From NCBI GenBank assembly GCA_947036475.1, contig CAMQRG010000077.1, positions 1 through 8,619 of the forward strand: a stretch of 8,619 nt of DNA, given 5' to 3'. The first letter of the stretch is position 1; each line of letters begins with the position of its first letter. This DNA is from an uncultured Clostridia bacterium (GTDB lineage Bacteria > Bacillota > Clostridia > Lachnospirales > Anaerotignaceae). The position numbers and the translations under genes are program-made. A model generated the notes under the pieces. That model was not told the origin of the DNA and did no database searches. It saw only the letters and a list, made by a program, of their open reading frames with translations. Positions 1-5,200 of the stretch are shown here, one piece after another.

Positions 1-80
1 ATGCTTTAGAGGAAATCGTTAATATTTCAGGACTTTCTCTTGAGGAAGTCAAACAGCTGAAAGCTGATAGAAGCGCATAG
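1..80 (+). CDS. C-terminal end of a gene cut by the window edge, possibly Rpn/PD-(D/E)XK nuclease family
   Basis: Only the last 25 codons are visible, read from position 3 to the TAG at 78-80. The tail contains IVNISGLSLEEVKQLK. An 'I..(I/T)GLS.EEV..LK' helix pair is common at the C-terminus of Rpn-type putative transposase/nuclease proteins, but it is short and also occurs elsewhere, so the family is a guess. The gene ends 11 nt before an intrinsic terminator, which confirms direction and a real 3' end. It belongs to the AT-richer flank and is transcriptionally separate from the genes downstream. Confidence 0.5.
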   Translation, partial: ALEEIVNISGLSLEEVKQLKADRSA

Positions 81-90
81 GCAGAGTTAT

Positions 91-134
91 AGAGCCGGGA
101 ATCTAAAAAATAGGTTCCTGGCTCTATTTTTTTT
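91..134 (+). terminator. Rho-independent terminator of the upstream gene
   Basis: An 11-bp stem pairs AGAGCCGGGAA (91-101) with TTCCTGGCTCT (115-125), with a single G-T wobble and a 13-nt loop. It is followed by A and eight T (127-134). This is a textbook intrinsic terminator just after the stop codon at 80, and it insulates the downstream leader from the upstream gene. Confidence 0.9.
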
Positions 135-299
135 GCCCTGAAACGTAAATTTTTTGTGAATATGATTAAAAAGTCCTTTACAAAACGTCACTGGGAAAGC
201 AACATACTATTTTGCAGGCTGGCGAAAAACGTGGGCCTTATTTTGCTGGAAAATTTCAGATAGCTTTACAGTTATGGGAAATGAAAAGACAAATATGGG
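135..299. other. AT-rich intergenic stretch with no supported gene
   Basis: Between the terminator at 134 and the promoter region at 300 I see no ORF with a ribosome binding site on either strand. A long minus-strand reading frame crosses it but has no Shine-Dalgarno and runs through the opposing promoter and leader. The base composition is clearly more AT-rich than the downstream genes. A perfect 6-bp inverted repeat (GTTGCA 299-304, TGCAAC 309-314) sits at its right edge, just before the -35 region. Confidence 0.6.
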
Positions 300-343
300 T
301 TGCAAAACTGCAACTGTAAATGGACCTCCCTGCCTGATATAAT
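300..343 (+). promoter_or_regulatory. Promoter of the first leader unit
   Basis: The -10 is a perfect TATAAT (338-343) preceded by TGA, giving an extended -10. The -35 position, 17 bp upstream, reads TGTAAA (315-320), a poor match to TTGACA. The segment 300-320 agrees with 1941-1961 at 17 of 21 positions (TTGC, AAACTGC, CTGT and AA are common), although the spacer between -35 and -10 is not conserved. The conservation therefore marks functional boxes, perhaps an activator site or a non-standard -35. Transcription should begin near 349-351. Confidence 0.75.
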
Positions 344-347
344 AAAA

Positions 348-528
348 GCGTAAGATTAGGTAAGCGTATTTCAGGTCAGAGTAAAGGAGGGTCGTTTTGG
401 TTGGCCGCCAGTAAGAGAAGTATCGGGCGAGATGCCTGACAGGAAAAAGGAAAATGGGACAAAGACTGCAAACAGGTGCGCTACGCGCTGCTTTGCGGTC
501 TTTTTTTAGCAAAAAAGGAGGACAGGAA
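348..528 (+). ncRNA. Structured 5' leader, copy 1 (putative attenuator/antitermination leader)
   Basis: The transcript start region carries GCGTAAGA, then GGTAAGC and CAGGTCAGAGTAAA (to 385), all nearly identical in the second leader at 1989-2024. Further on is a 6-bp hairpin, TCGGGC (423-428) and GCCTGA (434-439), with a 5-nt loop. The second leader has TCAGGC/GCCTGA, so one pair changes from A-T to G-T while pairing is kept. The leader ends in an intrinsic terminator (461-507) placed 9 nt before the AGGAGG of the first gene. Conserved 5' RNA plus a terminator before the coding region suggests conditional read-through. The signal and the protein involved are unknown. Confidence 0.6.
461..507 (+). 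terminator. Leader terminator/attenuator, copy 1
   Basis: AAAGACTGCAAA (461-472) pairs with TTTGCGGTCTTT (492-503) through 12 bp with one wobble. An inner GCGC/GCGC stem can form, and the structure runs into seven T (501-507). It lies upstream of, not after, a gene: the ribosome binding site (516-521) and ATG (529) follow directly. The same outer stem, with a different inner loop, recurs at 2131-2181. Confidence 0.8.
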
Positions 529-894
529 ATGAAGAAGCAGGAAAAAGATGTTCCGGACAGCAGGGAAATACCGGCCCCGCGGGAAGCCACGGCAAACTGG
601 GGGCGGCTCTCGGCTGCGGAACGCAATGAATATGTACTGGCGCATCTTTGGTGCATTGACAGCGTGCTCAGGCAGCATGACGCATGGGTACGGGCTGCGC
701 GAATGGACAGGGAAGACATATACCAGGAGCTGGCGCTGCGCCTGATCCGGACTGTGGAGCTTTACAGGCCGGGCAAGGCAGAGAGCCTGAAAAATTACAT
801 CTTCATGCACCTGAGATACGCCCTGCTGAATTGCGGGGGCGCCAGGGCATTCAAAGAGGAGGAACCGCACCGGGATATCGCCTGCGTGGCATAA
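529..894 (+). CDS. Sigma-70 region 2-like protein, 121 aa
   Basis: Residues 60-101 (DREDIYQELALRLIRTVELY, then a KNYIFMHLRYALLN segment) resemble sigma-70 region 2, the helix pair that binds core RNA polymerase and the -10 element (compare 'DL.QE..L.LI.A...Y.P.....F..Y....+R..+.'). The protein ends about 20 residues later, so region 4, which contacts the -35, is missing. The first 40 residues are charged and not recognised. The ATG at 529 is chosen because AGGAGG lies 7 nt upstream; the in-frame ATG at 454 would place the leader terminator inside the coding region. It is the first gene after leader 1 and is followed 12 nt later by the 71-aa gene. It may be a sigma-like regulator of the element or a degenerate sigma factor. 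The fold call is by eye. Confidence 0.7.
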   Translation: MKKQEKDVPDSREIPAPREATANWGRLSAAERNEYVLAHLWCIDSVLRQHDAWVRAARMDREDIYQELALRLIRTVELYRPGKAESLKNYIFMHLRYALLNCGGARAFKEEEPHRDIACVA

Positions 895-906
895 AGGAGG
901 AACGCT

Positions 907-1122
907 ATGAAAGTGGCAGCATATATCCACAGCCTGAAAGACAAAGAGCATGGCCGCAATGTATTAGGCGAGGCCGAGATACTGGAATGTATCGGCAGCA
1001 ACGAATATCTGGCGGAGTATAACGGGACCCGCTGTAAAGCCATCTTCAATTTTTTCGATGGAAGGTACTATGTTGACGATGTATACGGCATCTGCAGAAA
1101 AACCGGGCCTGAGCCGGAATGA
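907..1122 (+). CDS. Small conserved-looking protein of unknown function, 71 aa
   Basis: The start is fixed by AAGGAGG (894-900), 6 nt before the ATG and overlapping the stop of the sigma-like gene, so the two are co-translated. The product is small and soluble with no signal peptide or membrane segment. Its pattern (KVAAYIHSLKD near the N-terminus, EYLAEYNGTRCKAIFN in the middle, GRYYVDDVYG near the C-terminus) suggests a compact beta-rich domain. I recall similar short proteins beside mobile-element genes in Clostridia but know no function. Its size is close to a ubiquitin-like domain, but it lacks a C-terminal di-glycine (it ends GPEPE) and is not in the E1/E2 operon, so I do not call it a modifier. 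Confidence 0.7.
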   Translation: MKVAAYIHSLKDKEHGRNVLGEAEILECIGSNEYLAEYNGTRCKAIFNFFDGRYYVDDVYGICRKTGPEPE

Positions 1123-1143
1123 TTTTCTGGAAACTCGCAAAAT

Positions 1144-1197
1144 GGGAACGATTTCCCCTTATACCAGGTTTACTTTTTTCCCGCAATAGGATATACT
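1144..1197 (+). promoter_or_regulatory. Promoter and possible operator of the toxin-antitoxin pair
   Basis: TTTACT (1169-1174) and TATACT (1192-1197) are separated by 17 bp and form a good sigma-A promoter about 50 nt before the antitoxin ATG. An inverted repeat GGGAA-CGAT-TTCCC (1144-1157) lies just upstream of the -35, and a small palindrome TACT-ATA-AGTA overlaps and follows the -10. Either could be the site where the AbrB-type antitoxin represses its own operon, as is usual for such modules. The operator assignment is inference. Confidence 0.6.
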
Positions 1198-1248
1198 ATA
1201 AGTAAATTCAAGTTTTCTTTAGATTTCAAGGATAAAAGGAGGGACCCT

Positions 1249-1506
1249 ATGAATTTAGCAAAAATCTCTGCAAACGGGCAGATTACCGTGCCTGTGGAAA
1301 TACGACGGCTGCTCGGCTTGAAATCCGGGGATAAGATCCTGTTTTTCCAGAAGAAGGATGGGGAAATTGTTATCAGCAATGCTTCTTCGCAGGCGATCCG
1401 CAAAGCGCAGGCCGCTTTTTTCGGAGCTGCCGAAGCAATGAATATTTCCAACGAAGATGATGTGCAGGCACTTGTGGACGAAATGCGGTATGGAAAGGAA
1501 CGGTAG
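1249..1506 (+). CDS. AbrB/MazE/SpoVT-family antitoxin, 85 aa
   Basis: Residues 4-45 (KISANGQITVPVEIRRLLGL, then KSGDKILFF and GEIVIS) form the swapped-hairpin AbrB DNA-binding domain; 'NGQ(I/V)T(V/I)P..IR..LGL..GD' is its signature. The C-terminal half (46-85) is helical and charged and would wrap the toxin. AAGGAGGG lies 5 nt before the ATG. The gene has its own promoter and is followed after one base by the PIN toxin gene, the standard antitoxin-first order. It should neutralise the toxin and, with it, repress the promoter. Its composition is less GC-rich than the downstream operon, as expected for cargo. Confidence 0.92.
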   Translation: MNLAKISANGQITVPVEIRRLLGLKSGDKILFFQKKDGEIVISNASSQAIRKAQAAFFGAAEAMNISNEDDVQALVDEMRYGKER

Positions 1507-1507
1507 A

Positions 1508-1906
1508 ATGCGGATATTAGTCGATACGAACATCCTGTTTTCCGCCCTGCTCTTTCCGCACTCTAAACCTGCGCAGGTGCTCCTGCACGCAGCAGATCAT
1601 CATGAAATCGTCTTGTGCGACCGCAATATCATGGAACTTCGGGCCATTTTGAAAAGGAAGGCTCCGAAGTTCCTGCCGGATGCGGAGGTGCTGCTGGCGG
1701 AAATGTCCTATGAGTTAATTCCGGCAATAGACCATGCGGAAAAGCTGATACGCGATGCAAAAGATCAGCCAATCCTAAATGCGGCAATCATATCGGATGT
1801 GGACATTATCCTCACAGGGGACAAGGACTTCCTAAGCCTTGAAATGGAACATCCGAAATGTATGACAGCCGCGCAATTTTTTGAAAGCGAGGGTTTAGAA
1901 GAATAG
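1508..1906 (+). CDS. PIN-domain toxin, putative ribonuclease of a toxin-antitoxin pair, 132 aa
   Basis: The ATG at 1508 is chosen because the protein then begins MRILVDTNILFSAL, the canonical PIN start, with GGAAAGGA 9 nt upstream; the earlier in-frame start at 1457 overlaps the antitoxin. Acidic residues expected to hold the catalytic metal are D6, E43, D86 and D105/D107 (ILTGDKDFL). The pattern fits the 'putative toxin-antitoxin toxin component, PIN family' (COG1569-type) rather than VapC proper. Length is normal and no key residue is missing. It presumably cleaves RNA when freed from the AbrB-type partner, stabilising the element in the host. The target RNA cannot be deduced. Confidence 0.92.
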   Translation: MRILVDTNILFSALLFPHSKPAQVLLHAADHHEIVLCDRNIMELRAILKRKAPKFLPDAEVLLAEMSYELIPAIDHAEKLIRDAKDQPILNAAIISDVDIILTGDKDFLSLEMEHPKCMTAAQFFESEGLEE

Positions 1907-1940
1907 CTTGTATATTCCGGGGAAAAGGGTCAAAGCGCCC

Positions 1941-1984
1941 TTGCCAAACTGCTGCTGTGAAACAGCGTGCCAACCCGATACAAT
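1941..1984 (+). promoter_or_regulatory. Promoter of the main operon (second leader unit)
   Basis: The -10 is TACAAT (1979-1984) and the -35 position at 17-bp spacing is TGTGAA (1956-1961). The segment 1941-1961 matches the upstream region of the first leader promoter at 17 of 21 positions, and both -10 boxes run into the same AAAAGCGTAAGA. The two promoters are thus very likely controlled together. This one lacks the perfect TATAAT and the TGN extension of the first. Confidence 0.7.
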
Positions 1985-1988
1985 AAAA

Positions 1989-2203
1989 GCGTAAGAGAGG
2001 CAAGCACATTCCAGGTCAGAGTAAAAGCGGCGGGCTTTGCCTGTTGTGGTGATGAAGGAGGCGGGATTTAGCCGATTACGAAGGAACCATCAGGCAGTAC
2101 GCCTGACAAAAACAAAATATTTCACTTAAAAAAGACTGCGAACACTGTGTTTTATTACACATTGCCACGCGGTCTTTTTTTACAAAAAAAAGGAGGAGCA
2201 GCA
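1989..2203 (+). ncRNA. Structured 5' leader, copy 2 (putative attenuator/antitermination leader)
   Basis: It repeats the plan of the leader at 348-528. There is a conserved 5' segment (GCGTAAGA, GGCAAGC, CAGGTCAGAGTAAA at 1989-2024), a diverged middle, a 6-bp hairpin TCAGGC (2090-2095)/GCCTGA (2101-2106) with a 5-nt loop, then a terminator (2131-2181) 9 nt before the AGGAGG of the JAB gene. The middle is about 25 nt longer than in copy 1. Around the hairpin the copies share TTRGCCG, ATCRGGC and GCCTGACA at fixed spacing. The 297 bases between the PIN and JAB genes hold only this promoter-leader unit. Confidence 0.6.
2131..2181 (+). terminator. Leader terminator/attenuator, copy 2
   Basis: AAAGACTGCG (2131-2140) pairs with CGCGGTCTTT (2168-2177), with one T-G wobble in the same position as in copy 1. 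An inner TGTGT (2146-2150)/ACACA (2157-2161) stem follows, and the T run covers 2175-2181. The outer stem is shared with 461-507 while the inner part is unrelated, as expected if the hairpin itself is under selection. It stands directly before the ribosome binding site of the JAB gene. Confidence 0.8.
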
Positions 2204-3517
2204 ATGAATGACGAGAAAAATTTGAACAACGATGGAATGCTGGACATTGGCAGCGTGGGCGAAGGCAGCTTTGACCCGTTTGGCGACGACGATTTTGAAC
2301 TGGAAAGCCAGCTACACGAGGAAAAGAAGGCGAAAGAAAAAGAGGCCGCGGAAAAGGCGCCGGCCAAAAAAGAAGAAAAGAAGGCGGAACCCCCCGCCAA
2401 CCCGCTGGAGGCTGAGATTTCAGCCGCGGAGGAGAAGGACGCGGAAACGGCGCGCGACGGGTTATTCTCGAAGCCCCCTGTTTTTTCCTACGCGGGCGTC
2501 ACGGAGGAGGTCAACGACAGCTCCCTTACGTTTGACGAGCTGCGCATCGCGAAAAGCGATGACTTCCCGGAGCTTGACGACGGGAAACGCGTCACATGGA
2601 CGGTGGAGTATGGGAAGGTAAAGAAAACCGTCCCTTCGCCGCAGAAAACGACAATCGCGAAGTACAAGAGCGACATCGAAACCTCGAAGGAGTTCCTGGA
2701 TTCGCTGAAAAAGGCAAAGGACAAAACGCCGGAATGCAGGCTCACGCCGAAGGTCACGGCGCAGAGCAAGGGGACGCTCCCTGCCTACAAGGGCATTTTT
2801 GCGTCCTATGACGAAGCCGAGGCGGGCGGGAAGCTGCTTTCCATCTTCCCCTCCGGCGACGGCAGGGTCTATGAAATGCGGAAAACGGAAATGGGGCGTT
2901 TCATTACGCCCGTTTCCGAAACAAATGAGATCAGGAAGGTCAGAGCCGGGTTTATCCCGGCCCTTCCTTTGATACCGGCAAAAACACTGTTTTATATCCT
3001 GCGGTTTTTCAAGTACATGGCGTACCAGGGCAGCTATGAGGCGCTTGCAAACATTTATTGGGACAAGCAGGCAGAGAGATTTGTCGTTGATATTCCGGAG
3101 CAGAAGGTTTCGCGGGCTTCGGTATCCGGCAGGCCCAGCGCGGCGTTTGACAGCAGCAGGTATATCCACTACATGGATATCCACAGCCATAACAACATGA
3201 ACGCGTTTTTCTCCAAAACGGACGACCGCGATGAAAAAGCGGCGCGGGTGTATGCCGTCGTGGGCAGGGTTTCCGGCTTTTTCCCGGAGATCAAGGTCAG
3301 GATTGCCAATTCCCGCAGCTTTGTGGAAATCGACCCTTCGGAGGTCTTTGAGAGCATTGTCGCCGTCCGGGATTTCCCGGAGGAATGGAAAAGTGCCGTA
3401 CTGATGGAAAGCGATGAAACCGATGAAAAGCGGGTGTTTTTGAAAGAGATGGCAGGAAGTGAAGACCTTGGGGACGCTGTCCCCAATCCCCCTGCAAGCC
3501 CTTTGAAAAGGGCTTGA
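2204..3517 (+). CDS. JAB/MPN (JAMM) metalloprotease-like protein, PRTRC-A-like, 437 aa
   Basis: The ATG at 2204 has AGGAGG 7 nt upstream; the earlier in-frame GTG at 2147 lies inside the leader terminator. Residues 1-85 are acidic and then Lys/Glu-rich, probably disordered. Residues about 90-255 are an unrecognised middle domain. Residues about 265-400 form the JAB domain: H327-x-H329, S337 and D340 match HxHx7Sx2D exactly, and E279 in YEALANIYWD is the likely fourth catalytic residue. JAMM proteins use zinc to cleave isopeptide bonds to, or process, ubiquitin-like proteins. With the ThiF/E1 and E2-like genes downstream this suggests the deconjugating or processing enzyme of a PRTRC-type system. 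The last 18 codons and stop come from the inserted hairpin element, so the native C-terminus is lost or altered. Confidence 0.85.
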   Translation: MNDEKNLNNDGMLDIGSVGEGSFDPFGDDDFELESQLHEEKKAKEKEAAEKAPAKKEEKKAEPPANPLEAEISAAEEKDAETARDGLFSKPPVFSYAGVTEEVNDSSLTFDELRIAKSDDFPELDDGKRVTWTVEYGKVKKTVPSPQKTTIAKYKSDIETSKEFLDSLKKAKDKTPECRLTPKVTAQSKGTLPAYKGIFASYDEAEAGGKLLSIFPSGDGRVYEMRKTEMGRFITPVSETNEIRKVRAGFIPALPLIPAKTLFYILRFFKYMAYQGSYEALANIYWDKQAERFVVDIPEQKVSRASVSGRPSAAFDSSRYIHYMDIHSHNNMNAFFSKTDDRDEKAARVYAVVGRVSGFFPEIKVRIANSRSFVEIDPSEVFESIVAVRDFPEEWKSAVLMESDETDEKRVFLKEMAGSEDLGDAVPNPPASPLKRA

Positions 3518-3615
3518 TCCCAAACTTTACTTTCCACCGCGCAGCTGCGCGGTGGGTAAAGGGTCAAGGGGTGAAACCCCTTGTGGGAGTTTGAGGGCAA
3601 AGCCCTCAAGGTCTT
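3462..3615. repeat. Hairpin-rich MITE-like element, copy 1 (inverted relative to copy 2)
   Basis: The 154-bp element begins AAGACCTTGGGG and ends CCCTCAAGGTCTT, forming terminal inverted repeats. Inside is a chain of hairpins: GGGGAC/GTCCCC (3470-3484), CAAGCCCTT/AAGGGCTTG (3494-3515), a perfect 22-bp palindrome around GCGCAGCTGCGC (3534-3555), CAAGGGGT/ACCCCTTG (3564-3582) and TTGAGGGC/GCCCTCAA (3590-3609). Its reverse complement resembles 8130-8335 over the right half, including the CAAGCCCTTT/AAAGGGCTTG hairpin. It invades the 3' end of the JAB gene and ends 9 nt before the AAAAGGAGG of thiF. No transposase gene and no clear target-site duplication are seen. None of the hairpins has a T run, so it is not a normal terminator. 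Confidence 0.8.
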
Positions 3616-3641
3616 AACGTTCTTAAAAGGAGGCATGAATC

Positions 3642-4391
3642 ATGAAATTTTCACTGGAACGCCCCGTAAAAATCGTCATGCTTGGCGCGGGCGGCACGGG
3701 CGGCTATGCCGCGCCGCATATTTACAGGCTGGTCCATACCTTGCCCCGCCCTGTCAGTTTTTTAGTGGCTGACGGCGACGTCGTGGAGGAAAAGAACCTC
3801 GTCCGGCAGAACTTTATCCGAGCCGATTTAGGGCGGAACAAAGCCGCCGTGATGGCGGAGCGTTATGCCTCCGCGTTCGGCATGGAAATCGCCTACCTGC
3901 CGGAGTTTGTCGAAAGCAGGCAGGCGCTGGAACCCCTTGTCACGCCCTCCGCTGCGGGGAACGAACTGGCAATCCTCATCGGCGCGGTGGACAACAACAG
4001 GAGCCGCCAGATGTGCCATGAGGCATTCATGCGGGCAAAGGAACTGGTCTACATCGACAGCGGCAACGGGGAGCATACCGGGCAGGTCGTCTGCGGGATA
4101 CGCCGGAACGGGCGGACATACTATAAGCCGGTCGGCACAAAGTACCCCGACGTGCTGGCAGGTACTGATAAATTCCCGACGGAGCTTTCCTGCGCGGAGG
4201 CAGCCGTATCCGCGCCGCAGAGCGTCGTGGCAAACGTTATGGCGGCAACGGCGGTGCTGTCCTACCTCTACGATATATTGGTGCTGGGGGACATCACGGT
4301 GCGCAGCGTCACGTTTTCCACAAAAACCATACATATGAAGCCGGAAACGGTGAAACGGAAAGGCAGGCCGCAGAAAGCAAAGGCGGCATAA
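3642..4391 (+). CDS. ThiF/E1-like adenylating protein, PRTRC ThiF-type, 249 aa
   Basis: Residues 9-21 (VKIVMLGAGGTGG region, glycines at 15-21) are the nucleotide-binding loop. D44/D46 end the second strand, N52 with R55-Q56 (NLVRQNF) form the E1 'NL.RQ' motif, and G64..N66-K67 and D117 (GAVDNNRSR) complete the ATP site. These enzymes adenylate the C-terminus of a ubiquitin-like protein. C184 (ELSCAEAAVSAPQ) lies where the E1/MoeB crossover-loop cysteine can be expected and is a candidate catalytic residue. No CxxC zinc pair is seen. At 249 aa it is one adenylation domain without a separate catalytic-cysteine or ubiquitin-fold domain, and its tail is basic (KRKGRPQKAK). AAAAGGAGG is 8 nt before the ATG at 3642; an ATG at 3635 is out of frame. 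Confidence 0.9.
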   Translation: MKFSLERPVKIVMLGAGGTGGYAAPHIYRLVHTLPRPVSFLVADGDVVEEKNLVRQNFIRADLGRNKAAVMAERYASAFGMEIAYLPEFVESRQALEPLVTPSAAGNELAILIGAVDNNRSRQMCHEAFMRAKELVYIDSGNGEHTGQVVCGIRRNGRTYYKPVGTKYPDVLAGTDKFPTELSCAEAAVSAPQSVVANVMAATAVLSYLYDILVLGDITVRSVTFSTKTIHMKPETVKRKGRPQKAKAA

Positions 4392-4409
4392 ATAAAAGGA
4401 GGATTTACC

Positions 4410-4751
4410 ATGGAAAAAATATTCACGCTGGAGCGCGAAATGCTGGCAGGCAGGGACATCACAGGGTTATATGACGCGATTGCCGCGGCCCTGGGATATG
4501 ACATTTCAGACGAAAGCCTGCGCTATGACTGCCGGAAGGTCTGCATTTCGGAAAATATCCGGGAAATGCTCTATAAAACTTATGAAACGGAAAACAAGCA
4601 GGCATTCCTCGAAAACAGCGAACTGGCGGCTTTTGAAGTCACCAGGCGGCTCCTGCTGTACGGCCCGAAGGTGGACGCCGACCTGCCGGACAACACGGTA
4701 CGGACGGAGGAAGGGTTCGTATTTTATGAACGGGATAAAAAGGAGGCATGA
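4410..4751 (+). CDS. Unknown protein, 113 aa, second gene after the element
   Basis: I do not recognise the family. AAAAGGAGG (4394-4402) lies 7 nt before the ATG, and the gene starts 18 nt after thiF, so it is part of the operon. The product is acidic and soluble, with helical segments (TGLYDAIAAALGYDI at about 18-32 and ENIREMLYKTY at about 49-59) and a C-terminal stretch GFVFYERDKKEA. No signal peptide, cysteine cluster or terminal Gly-Gly is seen, so there is no positive sign that it is the ubiquitin-like modifier. The end of the gene carries the Shine-Dalgarno of the next one (AGGAGG 4741-4746), implying coupled translation. Confidence 0.8.
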   Translation: MEKIFTLEREMLAGRDITGLYDAIAAALGYDISDESLRYDCRKVCISENIREMLYKTYETENKQAFLENSELAAFEVTRRLLLYGPKVDADLPDNTVRTEEGFVFYERDKKEA

Positions 4752-4753
4752 GC

Positions 4754-5200
4754 ATGAAAACAAATTTGCAGGAAAAGAAAATGAAACGTATCGCGGAGCT
4801 GCTTTCCGGGAACCTCAGCTATTTCGCCGGGGAAAACGAGAACGGCGTGAACGGGGAAAAAGCGGAGTTTTTAAGGACATCGGCGGCGTTCCTGCGCAAG
4901 CTGGGGAAAGACCTCGGTTTTACCGAATGCAAGGTGCGCACGAACCCTGCGGGCATCGCGGTATCCGGGAGCGTGTCGCTCTACGGCATATGGGACGACG
5001 GGAACGGCTTATGCTTCGTGCTGGAGCAGTCGGCGTTCCAAAACCAGATGCTGTTGTACCGGGAAATCAGCCGCATTGACGATTACTACGGCAGGCAGAA
5101 CCTCTATATTTTTCTTTCTGATTTCGCGAAAGCGGACTATCCATGGCTGTGCGGGCATTTCCTGCGTTTCCGGAAGGGGGCGGGCGCCTGTGCCGCATGA
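4754..5200 (+). CDS. Unknown protein upstream of the methyltransferase, 148 aa
   Basis: There are two in-frame ATGs, 4748 and 4754. I choose 4754 because AGGAGG (4741-4746) is then 7 nt away, whereas 4748 would leave one base. The product is soluble: a basic N-terminus, a helical region to about 60, then a beta-rich part containing GIAVSGSVSLYGIWDDGNGL and FVLEQ. It ends in a basic stretch (HFLRFRKGAGACAA). I know no function. The gene overlaps the methyltransferase by 11 nt and its 3' end contains that gene's ribosome binding site, so the two proteins are probably made in matched amounts and may act together. Confidence 0.8.
   Translation: MKTNLQEKKMKRIAELLSGNLSYFAGENENGVNGEKAEFLRTSAAFLRKLGKDLGFTECKVRTNPAGIAVSGSVSLYGIWDDGNGLCFVLEQSAFQNQMLLYREISRIDDYYGRQNLYIFLSDFAKADYPWLCGHFLRFRKGAGACAA

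Noticed and set aside
395..441. Possible short leader peptide in leader 1, TTG start after AAAGGAGGG, stop inside the hairpin
   Set aside because: The aligned position in leader 2 is TTA, not a start codon, and the peptides are not convincingly conserved; the shared bases are better explained as RNA structure.
454..528. Longer start for the sigma-like gene at 454 (and at 2147 for the JAB gene)
   Set aside because: Both would translate through the leader terminator; AGGAGG sites 7 nt before 529 and 2204 decide the starts.
1923..1943. Similarity of AAAGGGTCAAAG and a small inverted repeat to the inside of the hairpin elements
   Set aside because: Only about ten bases match, there are no AAGACCTTG termini and no further hairpins, so it is not counted as a third copy.
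2071..2095. Alternative pairing GCCGAT with ATCAGGC in leader 2 that would compete with the hairpin
   Set aside because: In leader 1 only GCC/GGC of this pairing is kept, so there is no good support for a two-state switch from these copies.
2462..3523. Long minus-strand reading frame (353 codons) opposite the JAB gene
   Set aside because: It mirrors a strongly supported + strand gene with JAMM motif and good ribosome binding site; it has no Shine-Dalgarno and no recognisable domain, and its openness is expected from high GC codon use.
3462..3615. CRISPR-like array because of several short repeats and palindromes
   Set aside because: The repeats are different hairpins, not one repeat with spacers, and no cas gene is present.
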